Shown: positions 1 through 9,223, counted from the stretch's first letter. The stretch: DNA of 57,838 nucleotides from UBA4722 sp041690995 (GCA_041690995.1 JBEPVM010000005.1:1-57838), one strand, 5' to 3'. The notes: generated by a model not told the origin, from the sequence alone. A program made the numbers and translations.

Positions 1-115
1 CCCTGTAGCTAAACTGACTTTAGTAAAATAATTTCCACTTGCTAAAGCAAGTTTAGTTGCATGTCAGAATAGGTTCCCGCCTTCGCGGGAATGACACCGT
101 TAAATGAACATTCTC
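1..115. mobile_element. MITE-like interspersed repeat, copy 1 (truncated by window start)
   Basis: This is the right part of a palindromic interspersed element that recurs at 7623, 29013, 50526, 55710 and 57784. The segment has the AT-rich centre (GTAGCTAAACTGAC and related bases) and the right terminal arm, which contains CCCGCCTTCGCGGGAATGAC and ends TTAAATGAACATTCTC. It stops 6 bases from the 3' end of the DUF924 gene. The left arm lies outside the window. No coding capacity is evident. Confidence 0.8.
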
Positions 116-121
116 ATAAAA

Positions 122-715
122 TCATGCGCTTTTTAAGAAAGCAATCTCCGCAGCAGTCGATGGGCGGCCGAGCATTTCATTACGCTGGGGAAAACGGTCA
201 AATTCTTTAATCACTCGAAAATGCGCATAAGAATACGCGAGAAATAATTGATAGACTTGTGTTGTTTCTGGCATTGAGAGAGAAACTAATTGTTGAAATA
301 GCCGGATAGATCTTTCTTGTTTTTCAGAGCTTTCTGAATGCACAAACGGCATATAGAAAAAAACCCGCTCAATTAATGTCAGTGATTGATCCATTTTATC
401 CGCTAACCCTGTTTCGCAAAGTATTTGAGCCGTTTCATCAAAAGCAAATGCTTTCGCGGACGTGCGATAAAAGCAGCGCGAGAATTGATCCAAGAGGATA
501 ATTAAGGCTAATCTGCCACGCGGTGTTTCACGCCACGAGACCAGTTGATTCGTAACAGCTGCCTCATATTCTTCTTTAAAAAGCACTATCATCTTCTTTT
601 TTAATTCTTCGCTTTCACCAAACCATAAATTTGTACGGTCACTGGAAGGAAGATCGGCAGTACCTAAATCACCAAACCAAAAAGCAAGTATTTCGTGGAT
701 TTTATCTGTCATCAA
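122..715 (-). CDS. DUF924 family protein
   Basis: This 197-aa protein matches the DUF924 family (TPR-like helical fold, molecular function unknown). The family pattern is visible as ILAFWFG near residue 9, a WFG at about 31 and the block PRGRLALIILLDQFSR at 65-80, followed by a Phe/Tyr-rich helical region. Length is normal for the family. It has no signal peptide or membrane segment, so it is probably cytosolic. Its start overlaps the stop of the upstream arginase-family gene by four bases, so the two are probably translationally coupled as the last genes of a minus-strand operon that begins at zapE. Family assignment is firm; function is not known. Confidence 0.85.
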   Translation of the reverse strand: MMTDKIHEILAFWFGDLGTADLPSSDRTNLWFGESEELKKKMIVLFKEEYEAAVTNQLVSWRETPRGRLALIILLDQFSRCFYRTSAKAFAFDETAQILCETGLADKMDQSLTLIERVFFYMPFVHSESSEKQERSIRLFQQLVSLSMPETTQVYQLFLAYSYAHFRVIKEFDRFPQRNEMLGRPSTAAEIAFLKSA

Positions 716-1617
716 TCACCTTCTTTTTTACCTGATGTGATAGCTCTGACTAGCTCAGTAATCAGTTTTTCTGTTTTATGATCTTGGTCCCGATGAGGAT
801 CAAACTCAACGATTTCTGCACCTATTAATCGCGAATCCTCTGCAAAAATTTCTACTGCTCGGCATAATTCATTTCCTGAAAGCCCGCCTGGTTCTACGAC
901 ATCCGTCCCTGGAGCATCTATCGGATCAATACTATCAACATCAATACTCAGTCCATAACCCACTGTACCTGTTGTTGCGATTTTAACAGCTTCATTGAGT
1001 ACATCCACTAAACCGCGTTGTCTTACTTCGTCCATATAAATAATGCGTACCTTCAGCTGCTCTAATAATTCCTGTTCTGCAGATTCAAAGCTACGTATAC
1101 CTATTAAACAAATATGTTCTGGATTGAATTTTCGTGTGGGGGTCTCTACTAATTCAACTAATTTTTTTTCGCCAAATCCCAATAAACACGCTAATGGCAT
1201 GCCATGAATATTACCCGTCAGCGTTGTTTGGGGCGTATGGCTATCCATGTGTGCATCAATCCAAATAAACCCGAGCGACCCTTGTGATTGCGTGGCTTTA
1301 TGCGCACCGCTCCATGTACCAATAGCCGAAGAGTGATCTCCCCCTATCACCATAAAAAATTTTTTATCGTCAACTAAACGGGCTACATGCTCTGCAATCA
1401 ATGTACATTGCCTCGTCACAGAATCTGATTTAGATTTGTCACTTTCCATATACCTTGTCATAAGCTGCCAATCCAAACTTATTCCTGATTCTGCTAAGGC
1501 TGCAAAATGCGTAGAATTTCTTAAAAACAAGGGCCCATCACTGCAACCAGGGCCTGGACCTGCGACACTGGAGGCATAGCCTAATAAATAAATCGCTTTC
1601 TTATTTATCATCATCAA
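712..1617 (-). CDS. rocF: Arginase-family ureohydrolase (probable arginase)
   Basis: A 301-aa enzyme of the ureohydrolase fold, which hydrolyses arginine or a related guanidino compound to urea using two Mn ions. All metal-binding motifs are visible: GGDHS at 92-96, DAHMD at 121-125, GNIHGMPLA at 135-143 and SIDVDSIDP at 224-232, followed by APGT and EPGG. The spacing and the SxDxDxxDPxxAPGT form are arginase-like rather than agmatinase-like, but substrate cannot be settled from sequence. It lies in a tight minus-strand cluster, 19 bases from the EamA transporter and overlapping the DUF924 gene. In host-associated bacteria arginase may supply ornithine or compete for host arginine; that is inference. 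Three consecutive ATG codons leave the exact start open. Confidence 0.85.
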   Translation of the reverse strand: MMMINKKAIYLLGYASSVAGPGPGCSDGPLFLRNSTHFAALAESGISLDWQLMTRYMESDKSKSDSVTRQCTLIAEHVARLVDDKKFFMVIGGDHSSAIGTWSGAHKATQSQGSLGFIWIDAHMDSHTPQTTLTGNIHGMPLACLLGFGEKKLVELVETPTRKFNPEHICLIGIRSFESAEQELLEQLKVRIIYMDEVRQRGLVDVLNEAVKIATTGTVGYGLSIDVDSIDPIDAPGTDVVEPGGLSGNELCRAVEIFAEDSRLIGAEIVEFDPHRDQDHKTEKLITELVRAITSGKKEGD

Positions 1618-1636
1618 TCCTTTTTTTCATGATTTT

Positions 1637-2536
1637 TTATGTGTGTGTTGATACATTAACCAATCGCCTATACGAATGATTCACGATCCACACACCTGAT
1701 AATGCGACGAATCCTCCAACCAATGCCATCATGGCAGGAACTTCCCCCAACCACACCCACCCTATGAATGTTGCAAAGATGGGCATTGCATATAAAAAAC
1801 TTGCCGCCCGCGCAGCAGGAATTTGACTGAGGGCATAACCCCAAGTGGAATAGCCAATGATACCTGGAAATAGTGCTAAATAAATTACAACCGTTGTTGC
1901 TTTGAAAGAAGTGTGTTGCACATCATGAATTAAATCAGGCAAAAAAACAGATAAAACAAGGGTACCCCCCCAAATTGCATACGCTGTTAAATGAACGGCT
2001 TTATATTTTTGTAAGAGCGGCTTTTGTAAAATATTATAAATACCCCCTGCAAAACAAGCAAAAATAACATACCCCACACTCAAATAAAATCCAAATTCCG
2101 CATGATGGCTCAGCGCTATCATCGCAACGCCAATCGCACTTAACACCATACCTATACAACCATAAAGCGTGATTTTCTCACTTAAAAAAAACACGGCCAA
2201 GAGCGTTGTCACAACAGGCATTTGACTCACAATAAAACTCGCCATGCCTGATGGAACAAGCATTTCCCCATAGTTCAGCGCAATATTGTAACAGCCCATC
2301 CCTATAACACCTGCAAATAAAACTCTATATAAATCACGTCTCTGAATAGGCGGCCGCCCCTTACGAGACTGATAAAAAACAAAATAAATAGCGACTGATG
2401 CAATTAAAAAGCGTAATAAAGCTAACCCACCTGGCGAATAACCTTGAAGCCCTGCTCTAATAGCAACAAAAGCAGAAGCCCATAGCACCACTGTCGTTAA
2501 CAAAGCTAATTTTGTTTTTAGAGTCAGCCTATTCAT
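1637..2536 (-). CDS. EamA/DMT superfamily transporter
   Basis: A 299-aa integral membrane protein with about ten hydrophobic helices arranged as two EamA repeats, typical of drug/metabolite transporters of the inner membrane. The first helix begins near residue 9, and the motif WASAFVAIRAGLQGYSPGG with a following LALLRF is typical of RhaT/YdcZ-like DMT permeases. Length matches the family (about 300). It sits 14 bases downstream of zapE and 19 upstream of the arginase-family gene on the same strand, so it is probably co-transcribed; export of an amino acid or metabolite is possible but the substrate cannot be predicted. Confidence 0.85.
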   Translation of the reverse strand: MNRLTLKTKLALLTTVVLWASAFVAIRAGLQGYSPGGLALLRFLIASVAIYFVFYQSRKGRPPIQRRDLYRVLFAGVIGMGCYNIALNYGEMLVPSGMASFIVSQMPVVTTLLAVFFLSEKITLYGCIGMVLSAIGVAMIALSHHAEFGFYLSVGYVIFACFAGGIYNILQKPLLQKYKAVHLTAYAIWGGTLVLSVFLPDLIHDVQHTSFKATTVVIYLALFPGIIGYSTWGYALSQIPAARAASFLYAMPIFATFIGWVWLGEVPAMMALVGGFVALSGVWIVNHSYRRLVNVSTHT

Positions 2537-2550
2537 TTAATCATCTTCAT

Positions 2551-3627
2551 TTAATTATCACCGCCCATAAAATAATCTTGTGATTGCATTTCTAATAACC
2601 GTGAATGTGTACGTGTATATTCTAAAATCATAAATCCTCTGCTATAAATATCCGCAACGGGCTCTGCTGCAGAAATCACTAATTTTACTCGTGCATCATA
2701 CAATACATCCACCAGGCAAACGAATAAACAAATAATATCTTTTTCATGAGGTAGAATAACAGGAATATCGCTAATAAATACGGTTTTATAGTGTTTAGCA
2801 ATCACTAAATAGTCATTTTGACTACGTGGCACATAGCATATTTCTTTAAAATCAAACCAAATGACATCCCCTACTTGTTTTTTAATGTGAATGGATCGTT
2901 CATTAATCACAATAGGCTCTGTTGAAAATGGCTGATCTTTTGTGAATAAACAAAATGCTTTTTGCATATTTTCTTCTGCTGCTTTATCTAGCGGAGAATA
3001 AAAAATACCTGCTGTTTTCAAATGCCGCAAACGATAATCCAAAGTACTTTTAACATTGACTACTTCTGTATTTTTTTTCAGTAAATCAATAGCAGGTAAA
3101 AATTGTAAGCGTTGCAATCCATATTGATATAATAAATCAGGCGCGATGTTGGATGTCGCGATGAAGCAAACACCTTCAGCAAAGAGTGCTTTCAACAAAC
3201 GACCTAATATCATCGCATCTGCAATATCAGATATAAAAAATTCATCGAAGCAAATCACTACCGCTTCTTTAGCAAGGGTTGCTGCAATCACTTGCAAAGG
3301 ATCGGACTCACCTTGATGTATCGTTAAATCATGATGAATGCGCTGCATAAACTCGTGAAAATGCATGCGTTTTTTTTGCTTGAAAGGTAAACAATGAAAA
3401 AAACAATCGAGCATAAATGTTTTGCCGATGCCCACTCCGCCCCAAAGATATACGCCTTTGACTGCTAGTGGACGATAGAAAACAGCAAGAACACCCGTAC
3501 GTTTTTTATGATAAATAATAAGTTCGTGATAAGCTCTTTGTAAACTTTTTAAAGCGACTAACTGCTCTGGATCTTTAATGATGACCCCTTTTTTGCACTG
3601 CTCTTCATAATAATCAAGGGGGGTCAT
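2551..3627 (-). CDS. zapE: Cell division protein ZapE (AFG1-like ATPase)
   Basis: A 358-aa P-loop ATPase of the AFG1/ZapE family, which in Escherichia coli associates with the Z ring and affects its stability. The N-terminus has the family pattern TPLDYYE. The Walker A motif GGVGIGKT is at 63-70 and is preceded by GVYLWG. The Walker B region VICFDEFF is at about 124-131, with the family's ISDIADAMILGRLL just after. Length is in the normal range (about 350-380). A good ribosome site, GGGAGGT, lies about 9 bases before the ATG. It appears to be the first gene of the minus-strand cluster zapE-EamA-arginase-DUF924. Confidence 0.9.
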   Translation of the reverse strand: MTPLDYYEEQCKKGVIIKDPEQLVALKSLQRAYHELIIYHKKRTGVLAVFYRPLAVKGVYLWGGVGIGKTFMLDCFFHCLPFKQKKRMHFHEFMQRIHHDLTIHQGESDPLQVIAATLAKEAVVICFDEFFISDIADAMILGRLLKALFAEGVCFIATSNIAPDLLYQYGLQRLQFLPAIDLLKKNTEVVNVKSTLDYRLRHLKTAGIFYSPLDKAAEENMQKAFCLFTKDQPFSTEPIVINERSIHIKKQVGDVIWFDFKEICYVPRSQNDYLVIAKHYKTVFISDIPVILPHEKDIICLFVCLVDVLYDARVKLVISAAEPVADIYSRGFMILEYTRTHSRLLEMQSQDYFMGGDN

Positions 3628-3641
3628 TGTGAGTTACCTCC

Positions 3642-3666
3642 CTCTCCCCTCAAGAAAGGGGGAGAG
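3642..3666 (-). terminator. Hairpin between the small secreted protein gene and zapE
   Basis: An inverted repeat CTCTCCCC / GGGGAGAG with a short loop lies between the stop at 3678 and the zapE ATG at 3627. It lacks a clear U-tract, so it may be a weak terminator or attenuator rather than an intrinsic terminator. Its downstream arm runs directly into the zapE ribosome-binding region, so folding could affect zapE translation. The stem is direct observation; the role is inference. Confidence 0.4.
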
Positions 3667-3677
3667 AGTTTCTTCCT

Positions 3678-3989
3678 TTAGTAATCGCTGCTGTCGTCAC
3701 TTGAACCGGTCGTAGTATCAGAAGATCCTTCGTCTGCACCCGTATTACCCATGTTATTACCTGTGCTACCTGCGCCGTTCACATCGCTGTTTCCGCTACT
3801 ATTTAGAGAAGGGGTGCCTGACATCGCGCCTGGGTTCACAGTAGGGCTACCTACAGAATTTTGGCTATTATCAATAGGCATATTATCATCTGCAATTAAT
3901 TGAACACTCGATGATGGCACTGCTGCATGACTTACTGAAACAGCTAATAAGCTTGATGCAATTATTGCCGCTAATGTTTTCACTCTCAT
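3678..3989 (-). CDS. Small secreted low-complexity protein
   Basis: A 103-aa protein with a clear Sec signal peptide: basic MRVK, a hydrophobic stretch and a probable cleavage after SHA at about residue 22. The mature part is poor in hydrophobic residues and rich in Ser, Gly, Asn and Thr, ending in an acidic Ser/Asp-rich tail (DDSSDY). It contains no cysteine and no domain I recognise. The start is well supported by AGGAG seven bases before the ATG. It is probably periplasmic or surface-exposed and disordered. It precedes zapE on the same strand with a hairpin between them. Confidence 0.65.
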   Translation of the reverse strand: MRVKTLAAIIASSLLAVSVSHAAVPSSSVQLIADDNMPIDNSQNSVGSPTVNPGAMSGTPSLNSSGNSDVNGAGSTGNNMGNTGADEGSSDTTTGSSDDSSDY

Positions 3990-4074
3990 TTATTTTCTCC
4001 TGTTGATATCTATGTAAAATTTGAGTCTATAATTTAATACTAAAATTTAATTTTTCGCCATCATTATTTAAGAT

Positions 4075-4977
4075 CTAATCTAACCAGTCTCTCAGGATTA
4101 AAAATTTATCATATAATAAAGCTTCTGGGCTACCCTGCTCGGGCTTCCAATCATATTTCCAACTGACTGTAGGCGGTAATGACATAAGAATCGACTCTGT
4201 CCGACCCTGTGACTGTAATCCAAATAATGTCCCGCGATCATAAAGTAAATTATATTCCACATACCGCCCTCGGCGATATTGTTGAAAATCACGTTCTTGT
4301 TTCCCAAATGTATGTAGTTTACGCCGCGCGATAATCGGCTGATAGGCATGAATAAAATGATCGCCTACGCTCTGCATAAAGTTAAACGAACGCTCAAAAC
4401 CCCATTCATTCAAATCATCGTAAAATAATCCGCCAATACCTCTCGGCTCAGCACGGTGCTTTAAATAAAAATACGTATCGCAATTTTTTTTAAAGGTTAA
4501 ATAAACATTTTTTCCAAAAGGTTCGCAGGCTGCCTTGGCCACCGTATGCCAATGCACACAATCTTCTTCAAAACCATAATAAGGTGTTAAATCAAACCCG
4601 CCACCAAACCACCAATAGTCTTGTCCATCTTCTTTTTGAACAGAAATAAACCGTACGTTAAGATGTGTTGTAGGAATATAGGGGTTCAGTGGATGCGTCA
4701 CAGAAGACACGCCTAATGCTTGAAAAGTGCAACCCGATAATTCTGGCCGTCTCTGAATAGCAGCAGGTGGCAGGGATTTTCCATGCATATATGAAAAATT
4801 AACTCCTGATTTTTCAATGACTTCCCCGTCAGATAACACTCGAGTCAAGCCGCCCCCGCCTTCTGTATGCTCCCAGGCATCTTCTTTAAATTTAGCCGCG
4901 CCAGTTTCTTCTTGTTCCAGCATAGAACAAAGGCGATTTTGTAAATCTAACAAATAATTTTTAATTTCAGAGATCAT
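4075..4977 (-). CDS. hemF: Oxygen-dependent coproporphyrinogen III oxidase
   Basis: HemF performs the O2-dependent oxidative decarboxylation of coproporphyrinogen III to protoporphyrinogen IX in haem synthesis, in the cytosol. The 300-aa sequence carries the family signatures: a Gly-rich GGGGLTRV near the N-terminus, WWFGGGFDLTPYYG (substrate pocket), GIGGLFYDD, and RRGRYVEYNLLYDRGT near the C-terminus. An ATG at 4977 (MISEIKNYLL) fits the family N-terminus better than a TTG eight codons upstream. No strong ribosome site is visible for either. It is divergent from the exported protein at 5014, with only 36 bases between them, so their promoters overlap or face each other. Confidence 0.95.
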   Translation of the reverse strand: MISEIKNYLLDLQNRLCSMLEQEETGAAKFKEDAWEHTEGGGGLTRVLSDGEVIEKSGVNFSYMHGKSLPPAAIQRRPELSGCTFQALGVSSVTHPLNPYIPTTHLNVRFISVQKEDGQDYWWFGGGFDLTPYYGFEEDCVHWHTVAKAACEPFGKNVYLTFKKNCDTYFYLKHRAEPRGIGGLFYDDLNEWGFERSFNFMQSVGDHFIHAYQPIIARRKLHTFGKQERDFQQYRRGRYVEYNLLYDRGTLFGLQSQGRTESILMSLPPTVSWKYDWKPEQGSPEALLYDKFLILRDWLD

Positions 4978-5013
4978 GGTATATAATTGCACACTATTCA
5001 AATGAGGTATTTT

Positions 5014-5514
5014 ATGATTTTAACCAAAAAAATGATCTTACAGCTATTTTTATTAAGTATTTTCTCAGGTATTTTTGTTACTGCTCGTGCTGACGATGAG
5101 CAATCTTATACGGCAATTATTGCCAATAATTCCCAACAACCCTGGACAGTTAAGTTTTCAGTCAGCAGCACCAATAGCGGCTACCTTGATCCTATGTCAG
5201 ACTGTGCAAATGGGCTTTCCTGTAATATTTCTCCAGGAATGAGAAAAACCATTCACTATGTTATACAATCAGAGCAATTTAATGGAAGCGTCACAATTAC
5301 TGATAATAAAGAACAACCCCAATCCAAAGCATTTGTTATTTCTTATTACGTCAGCCCATTTCTATATCATCTTATTCCCCTTATTACTTTTTCCAGGACT
5401 CTTTGGATAGAGCCCGATACAGAAAAAAATGCTGGAAAAGCTGTTTCTTTCAATTCACCTGCGGGAGGTTATATCACCATCAATTGTAACAATTGGGAAT
5501 GTTCAAAATCGTAA
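5014..5514 (+). CDS. Exported hypothetical protein, four cysteines
   Basis: A 166-aa protein with an N-terminal signal peptide (basic start, hydrophobic core LQLFLLSIFSG, probable cleavage after TARA). The mature part contains two close cysteine pairs, CANGLSC and CNNWEC, that could form disulfides in the periplasm. I recognise no domain. The ATG at 5014 has GAGG six bases upstream, which is why I prefer it to earlier in-frame codons that would overlap the hemF start. It is divergent from hemF and convergent with the barrel protein at 5543. Function unknown. Confidence 0.65.
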   Translation: MILTKKMILQLFLLSIFSGIFVTARADDEQSYTAIIANNSQQPWTVKFSVSSTNSGYLDPMSDCANGLSCNISPGMRKTIHYVIQSEQFNGSVTITDNKEQPQSKAFVISYYVSPFLYHLIPLITFSRTLWIEPDTEKNAGKAVSFNSPAGGYITINCNNWECSKS

Positions 5515-5542
5515 ATGCATTCTAACTATTCCTCGTTTTCTA

Positions 5543-6157
5543 TTAAATAAATGCAGGATCAAGTATATAAGAAATACCCGCAGTAATTAATTGAAAAGTA
5601 CCTGTTTTGCTATTGCCTTTTCCTCTATCCCATTGAACATTGACTGCTACATTGGGTGCGAAAGAATAGGCAAGACCACCACCGACATACAACCCTGTGG
5701 ATGTTTGTCCGGATGTATTAAAAGTCAAACCATACGCAGCAGCACCATCACTATCAATCACACCAATTTGTGAATTAATTCTAACAACACCTGCCTTCGC
5801 AAATAATTCTAGTCCAGAACAGCCGAAAGGCAGTATTCCTTTCGCTGCAATATCATAAGCTGTATGGCTATCACGTGCCACTGTTTGAACAGGAGAATTT
5901 AATCTTGTGGGAGCATAACGTATGAATCCTGCTTCTAAACCGACATAAGGCATAAATTTATAACCGACATTGACATCCCAGCCTCTGCCTGTATTTTTAA
6001 TCAATGACACACCTGGATACACTTTATTCATGGATTTTGATTGGCCTATATTGCCTTCCAGATACCACCCTGCCGGTGGTGAAGCATCTGCGATAGCACA
6101 CGTCATCACGCTTAATAAACCCATCGCATACGCCGTTTTAACTAATAGTTTTTTCAC
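5543..6157 (-). CDS. Outer-membrane beta-barrel protein (opacity/OmpA-N-like)
   Basis: A 204-aa predicted outer-membrane protein: signal peptide cleaved near ADA, then alternating hydrophobic strands typical of an eight-stranded barrel, including WYLEGNIGQS at the start, GWDVNVGYKFMPYVGLEAGFIRY in segments, GLYVGGGLAYSF and a final strand ending in YILDPAFI. The start is GTG, supported by AGGAG about six bases upstream. Similar small barrels are common in Coxiella and Legionella. Role unknown. It ends 28 bases from the convergent exported-protein gene. Confidence 0.75.
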   Translation of the reverse strand: MKKLLVKTAYAMGLLSVMTCAIADASPPAGWYLEGNIGQSKSMNKVYPGVSLIKNTGRGWDVNVGYKFMPYVGLEAGFIRYAPTRLNSPVQTVARDSHTAYDIAAKGILPFGCSGLELFAKAGVVRINSQIGVIDSDGAAAYGLTFNTSGQTSTGLYVGGGLAYSFAPNVAVNVQWDRGKGNSKTGTFQLITAGISYILDPAFI

Positions 6158-6228
6158 ACTCTTCTCCTTGCGTTCATTAAAAAGTTTACCCTATAATAAT
6201 ATTACCTTCTTTAATATTCCACCCTTTT

Positions 6229-7608
6229 CTACAACTTAGATTTCCATTGTGTCTCAGTCGCTGTATCTTCCAACTCTATCGACATAGAGGCTAATACATC
6301 ACGAATACGATCCGCTTCCATCCAATTCTTTTCAGCACGTGCCTGATTGCGCGCAGCGATTAATGTTTCTATTTCTTGGACTTTGATAGGATTTTTCTCT
6401 TTTTGTAAAAAATTATCTGGATCATCTTGCAATACACCTAATACACCGCCTAAGCATTTTAATAATGCCCCCTGTTGTGCAGCTAAGGCTAAATCTTTTT
6501 CACGCAATCGCTGAACTTCATGCGCTAATTCAAATAAAATAGAAAAAGCAAGCGGCGTATTAAAATCATCATCCATGGCTGCAATAAATTCTTTTTCAAA
6601 TTCACTATTTTCTAATGCAGTGGCTGTTGGCAACCCACGCAATGTCGTATAAAAACGTTCAAGCGCATTGCGTGCCTGGATTAATATAAGATCTGAGTAG
6701 TGTACTGGGCTTCGATAATGGCTGGTAATCATAAAATACCGTAACGCTTCCGCAGAATTGCGCTGCAATAAATCCCGGATAGTCGAAAAGTTACCTAATG
6801 ATTTAGACATTTTTTCCTGGTCAATTTGCAAATAACCTGCATGCATCCAGATACCCACAAATTTTTTCTGTGTGGCCGCTTCCGATTGCGCGATTTCATT
6901 TTCGTGATGCGGAAAAATTAAATCCTTACCACCGCCATGCAAATCAAGTTGATGACCCAATAATGAGGTAGACATGGCAGAGCATTCAATATGCCAACCT
7001 GGACGACCTGCTCCCCAAGGTGAATCCCAGAAGGGTTCATGGGGTTTCGCTAATTTCCATAACACAAAATCGAGTGGATCACGCTTCACTGTGTTAATTT
7101 CAATGCGCGCCCCACTTTCCAGTTGATCAATATCATGATGCGACAAGCAACCATATTTTTTAAATGACCGAACGTTGTAATACACATCGCCATTACTCGC
7201 AATATACGCATGACTATTACTCAATAAAGTCTGGATTAAGTGAATGATTTGCGGAATGTATTCTGTCGCGCGTGGCTCATAGTCTGGCGAAATTAAACCT
7301 AAATTGGCAAAATCCGCGTGCATGGCTGCCGTAAACCGTTCGACAACCGCTTCGCACGTTTCGTGATTTTCATTCGCGCGGTTAATAATTTTATCATCAA
7401 TATCTGTAATATTTCGCACATACACAACATCATAACCGCGCCAACGTAAATAGCGAATAATCACATCAAATACGGCATACGTGCGGCCATTACCAATATG
7501 ACAAAAGTCATAAACAGTAGGCCCACACACATAAATAGTAATTTTATTAGGTTGTAAGGGTTTAAAAATTTCTTTTGTCTGTGTCATGCTGTTATAAATT
7601 TTTAACAC
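6229..7608 (-). CDS. cysS: Cysteinyl-tRNA synthetase
   Basis: A 459-aa class I synthetase that charges tRNA-Cys, with zinc in the active site. Visible motifs: CGPTVYD with the zinc ligand C28, HIGN at 37-40, the block GWHIECSAMS, HHENE, and EKMSKSLGN at about 263-271. The C-terminal DALR and anticodon region is present and the length is full. The start is GTG, supported by AGGAG six bases upstream; that ribosome site lies immediately outside the MITE copy 2 boundary. It follows gltX on the same strand with the MITE in between. Confidence 0.96.
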   Translation of the reverse strand: MLKIYNSMTQTKEIFKPLQPNKITIYVCGPTVYDFCHIGNGRTYAVFDVIIRYLRWRGYDVVYVRNITDIDDKIINRANENHETCEAVVERFTAAMHADFANLGLISPDYEPRATEYIPQIIHLIQTLLSNSHAYIASNGDVYYNVRSFKKYGCLSHHDIDQLESGARIEINTVKRDPLDFVLWKLAKPHEPFWDSPWGAGRPGWHIECSAMSTSLLGHQLDLHGGGKDLIFPHHENEIAQSEAATQKKFVGIWMHAGYLQIDQEKMSKSLGNFSTIRDLLQRNSAEALRYFMITSHYRSPVHYSDLILIQARNALERFYTTLRGLPTATALENSEFEKEFIAAMDDDFNTPLAFSILFELAHEVQRLREKDLALAAQQGALLKCLGGVLGVLQDDPDNFLQKEKNPIKVQEIETLIAARNQARAEKNWMEADRIRDVLASMSIELEDTATETQWKSKL

Positions 7609-7622
7609 GCTTTTCTCCTCTT

Positions 7623-7788
7623 GAGAATGTTCATTTAACGGTGTTATTCCCGCGCAGGCGGGAACCTATTCTGCCATGTAGCTAAACTAATATTAGTCAA
7701 ATAATTTCCATTGCCTAACGCAGTTTTAGTTGCACATCCAAATAGGCTCCCGCCTTCGCGGGAATGACACCGTTAAATGAAAGTTCTC
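7623..7788. mobile_element. MITE-like element, copy 2 (complete, 166 bp)
   Basis: This is a complete palindromic element. The left arm begins GAGAATGTTCATTTAACG and continues ATTCCCGCG...GGCGGGAA. The right arm mirrors it and ends TTAAATGAAAGTTCTC. The centre is AT-rich (TAGCTAAACTAATATTAG). It fills most of the gltX-cysS gap, between the gltX stop (7791) and the cysS ribosome site, so a gltX-cysS transcript would carry a long hairpin here. It has no coding capacity. Confidence 0.85.
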
Positions 7789-7790
7789 CC

Positions 7791-9197
7791 TTATTTTCCT
7801 ACCAACTCAATGACTCGCTGAAAACGTTGAAGCATGCCTGTTGTATCCAATAAAGTTGCAATATGAACTAATTCAGGGCCATGCTGTTCAGCAGTTAACG
7901 CAATACGTATCGGTATAAACAAACGCTTGCCTGATATTTTTTGAGTGGTTTTTAATTCTTCTAAAATAGATTTTAAATCAATCCCGTATTTTTCAACAGC
8001 TAATTTTGCAGCGAGAAAAAAATCCTCGCCTGTCTCTTTTAAAATGACAATATCTTCTTCTTTTAATAACAACTCATCTTCAAATAAAATACTCAACCAT
8101 TTCACTATATCAGATGGAAAAAGGCTGTTTTGCCGCATTAACTCTATAAATAAATCCCGTTTTTTTTCAGGAATTATTTTGGCGCTTTCACCTAACCACT
8201 CTAAAATAGCCAATGGACTCAGCGCTAACACAGCCTCTTTCTGCCAATGCAACAATTGATTGATATCAAAACGCGCAGATGAGCGACTTAATTTTTCTAA
8301 ATTGAAATGTGCCGCTAGCTCAGGAAAAGTCATCAATCTTTGCTCGTCATACGTATGGCCTAATCGCGCTAAATAATTTAAAACAGCCAATGGCAAAAAA
8401 CCTTGCTGACGTAAATCATGCAAACTAAAGCTACCATGCCGTTTTGATAAAGGTGTGCCATCTTCCCCCATAATCATAGAAAGATGTCCATACTGCGGTG
8501 TACGCATTTTTAGCGCTTGCAGAATCATCAGTTGACGAGGTGTATTACTTAAATGATCTTCGCCACGTATTACGTTCGTGACACCCATTAATGAATCATC
8601 AATCGCATTGCAAAACATAAAAGAAGAACCACCATCTGCACGACGAATAATAAAGTCACCGATATCATCACTGTTAAAATGCTGCGGTCCTTTGATTAAA
8701 TCAATAAATTCGATCATTGTTTGTAAGGGTACTCTAAAACGTAATGTAGGAACTTCGCCTGCTGCAATACGCTGATTCACTTCTTCTTTAGAAAGTTTTT
8801 GGCATGTTCCTGGGTATCGTGGTGCCTGCCCGCGCGATAATTGAACTTTTCGATTGAGCGCAAGCGCTTGATCTGTGCAAAAACAAGGGTAAGCACGTCC
8901 TGATTCTTCAAGCTGCTGATAGTAGCGTGCATAAATAGCATGACGCTGTGATTGCCAATACGGTCCATTCGGACCTTCAACGCCAGGCCCTTCTTGCCAA
9001 TGAATACCTAACCAATGTAAATCCTCTTGCAATAAATCCGCAAATTTATCTTCTGAACGTGTTTGGTCAGTGTCTTCAATTCTTAATATAAATGTCCCTT
9101 GATTTTTTTCTGCAAAGAGTGCGCTCAACAAGGCAGCACGCACATTACCTAAATGTAATAACCCCGTTGGACTCGGTGAAAATCGTGTTCGAACCAT
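7791..9197 (-). CDS. gltX: Glutamyl-tRNA synthetase
   Basis: A 468-aa class I synthetase that charges tRNA-Glu. The N-terminal block PSPTGLLHLGNVRAA (9-23) contains the HIGH-type motif, and GTPLSKRHGS near residue 248 is the KMSKS-type motif. A cysteine pair CFCT near residue 105 matches the zinc region of the family. The rest is the helical anticodon-binding domain at full length. GAGGAAA lies eight bases before the ATG. It follows recO by 26 bases and precedes cysS, with the MITE starting at its stop codon. Some gammaproteobacteria carry two GltX paralogues; which type this is cannot be decided here. Confidence 0.95.
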   Translation of the reverse strand: MVRTRFSPSPTGLLHLGNVRAALLSALFAEKNQGTFILRIEDTDQTRSEDKFADLLQEDLHWLGIHWQEGPGVEGPNGPYWQSQRHAIYARYYQQLEESGRAYPCFCTDQALALNRKVQLSRGQAPRYPGTCQKLSKEEVNQRIAAGEVPTLRFRVPLQTMIEFIDLIKGPQHFNSDDIGDFIIRRADGGSSFMFCNAIDDSLMGVTNVIRGEDHLSNTPRQLMILQALKMRTPQYGHLSMIMGEDGTPLSKRHGSFSLHDLRQQGFLPLAVLNYLARLGHTYDEQRLMTFPELAAHFNLEKLSRSSARFDINQLLHWQKEAVLALSPLAILEWLGESAKIIPEKKRDLFIELMRQNSLFPSDIVKWLSILFEDELLLKEEDIVILKETGEDFFLAAKLAVEKYGIDLKSILEELKTTQKISGKRLFIPIRIALTAEQHGPELVHIATLLDTTGMLQRFQRVIELVGK

Positions 9198-9223
9198 TTT
9201 ATATTTCCTCTATGACTATAGCT

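Noticed and set aside
4987..5013. Longer N-terminus for the exported protein at 5014
   Set aside because: It would overlap the hemF start region, adds non-signal residues, and the ATG at 5014 has its own GAGG site.
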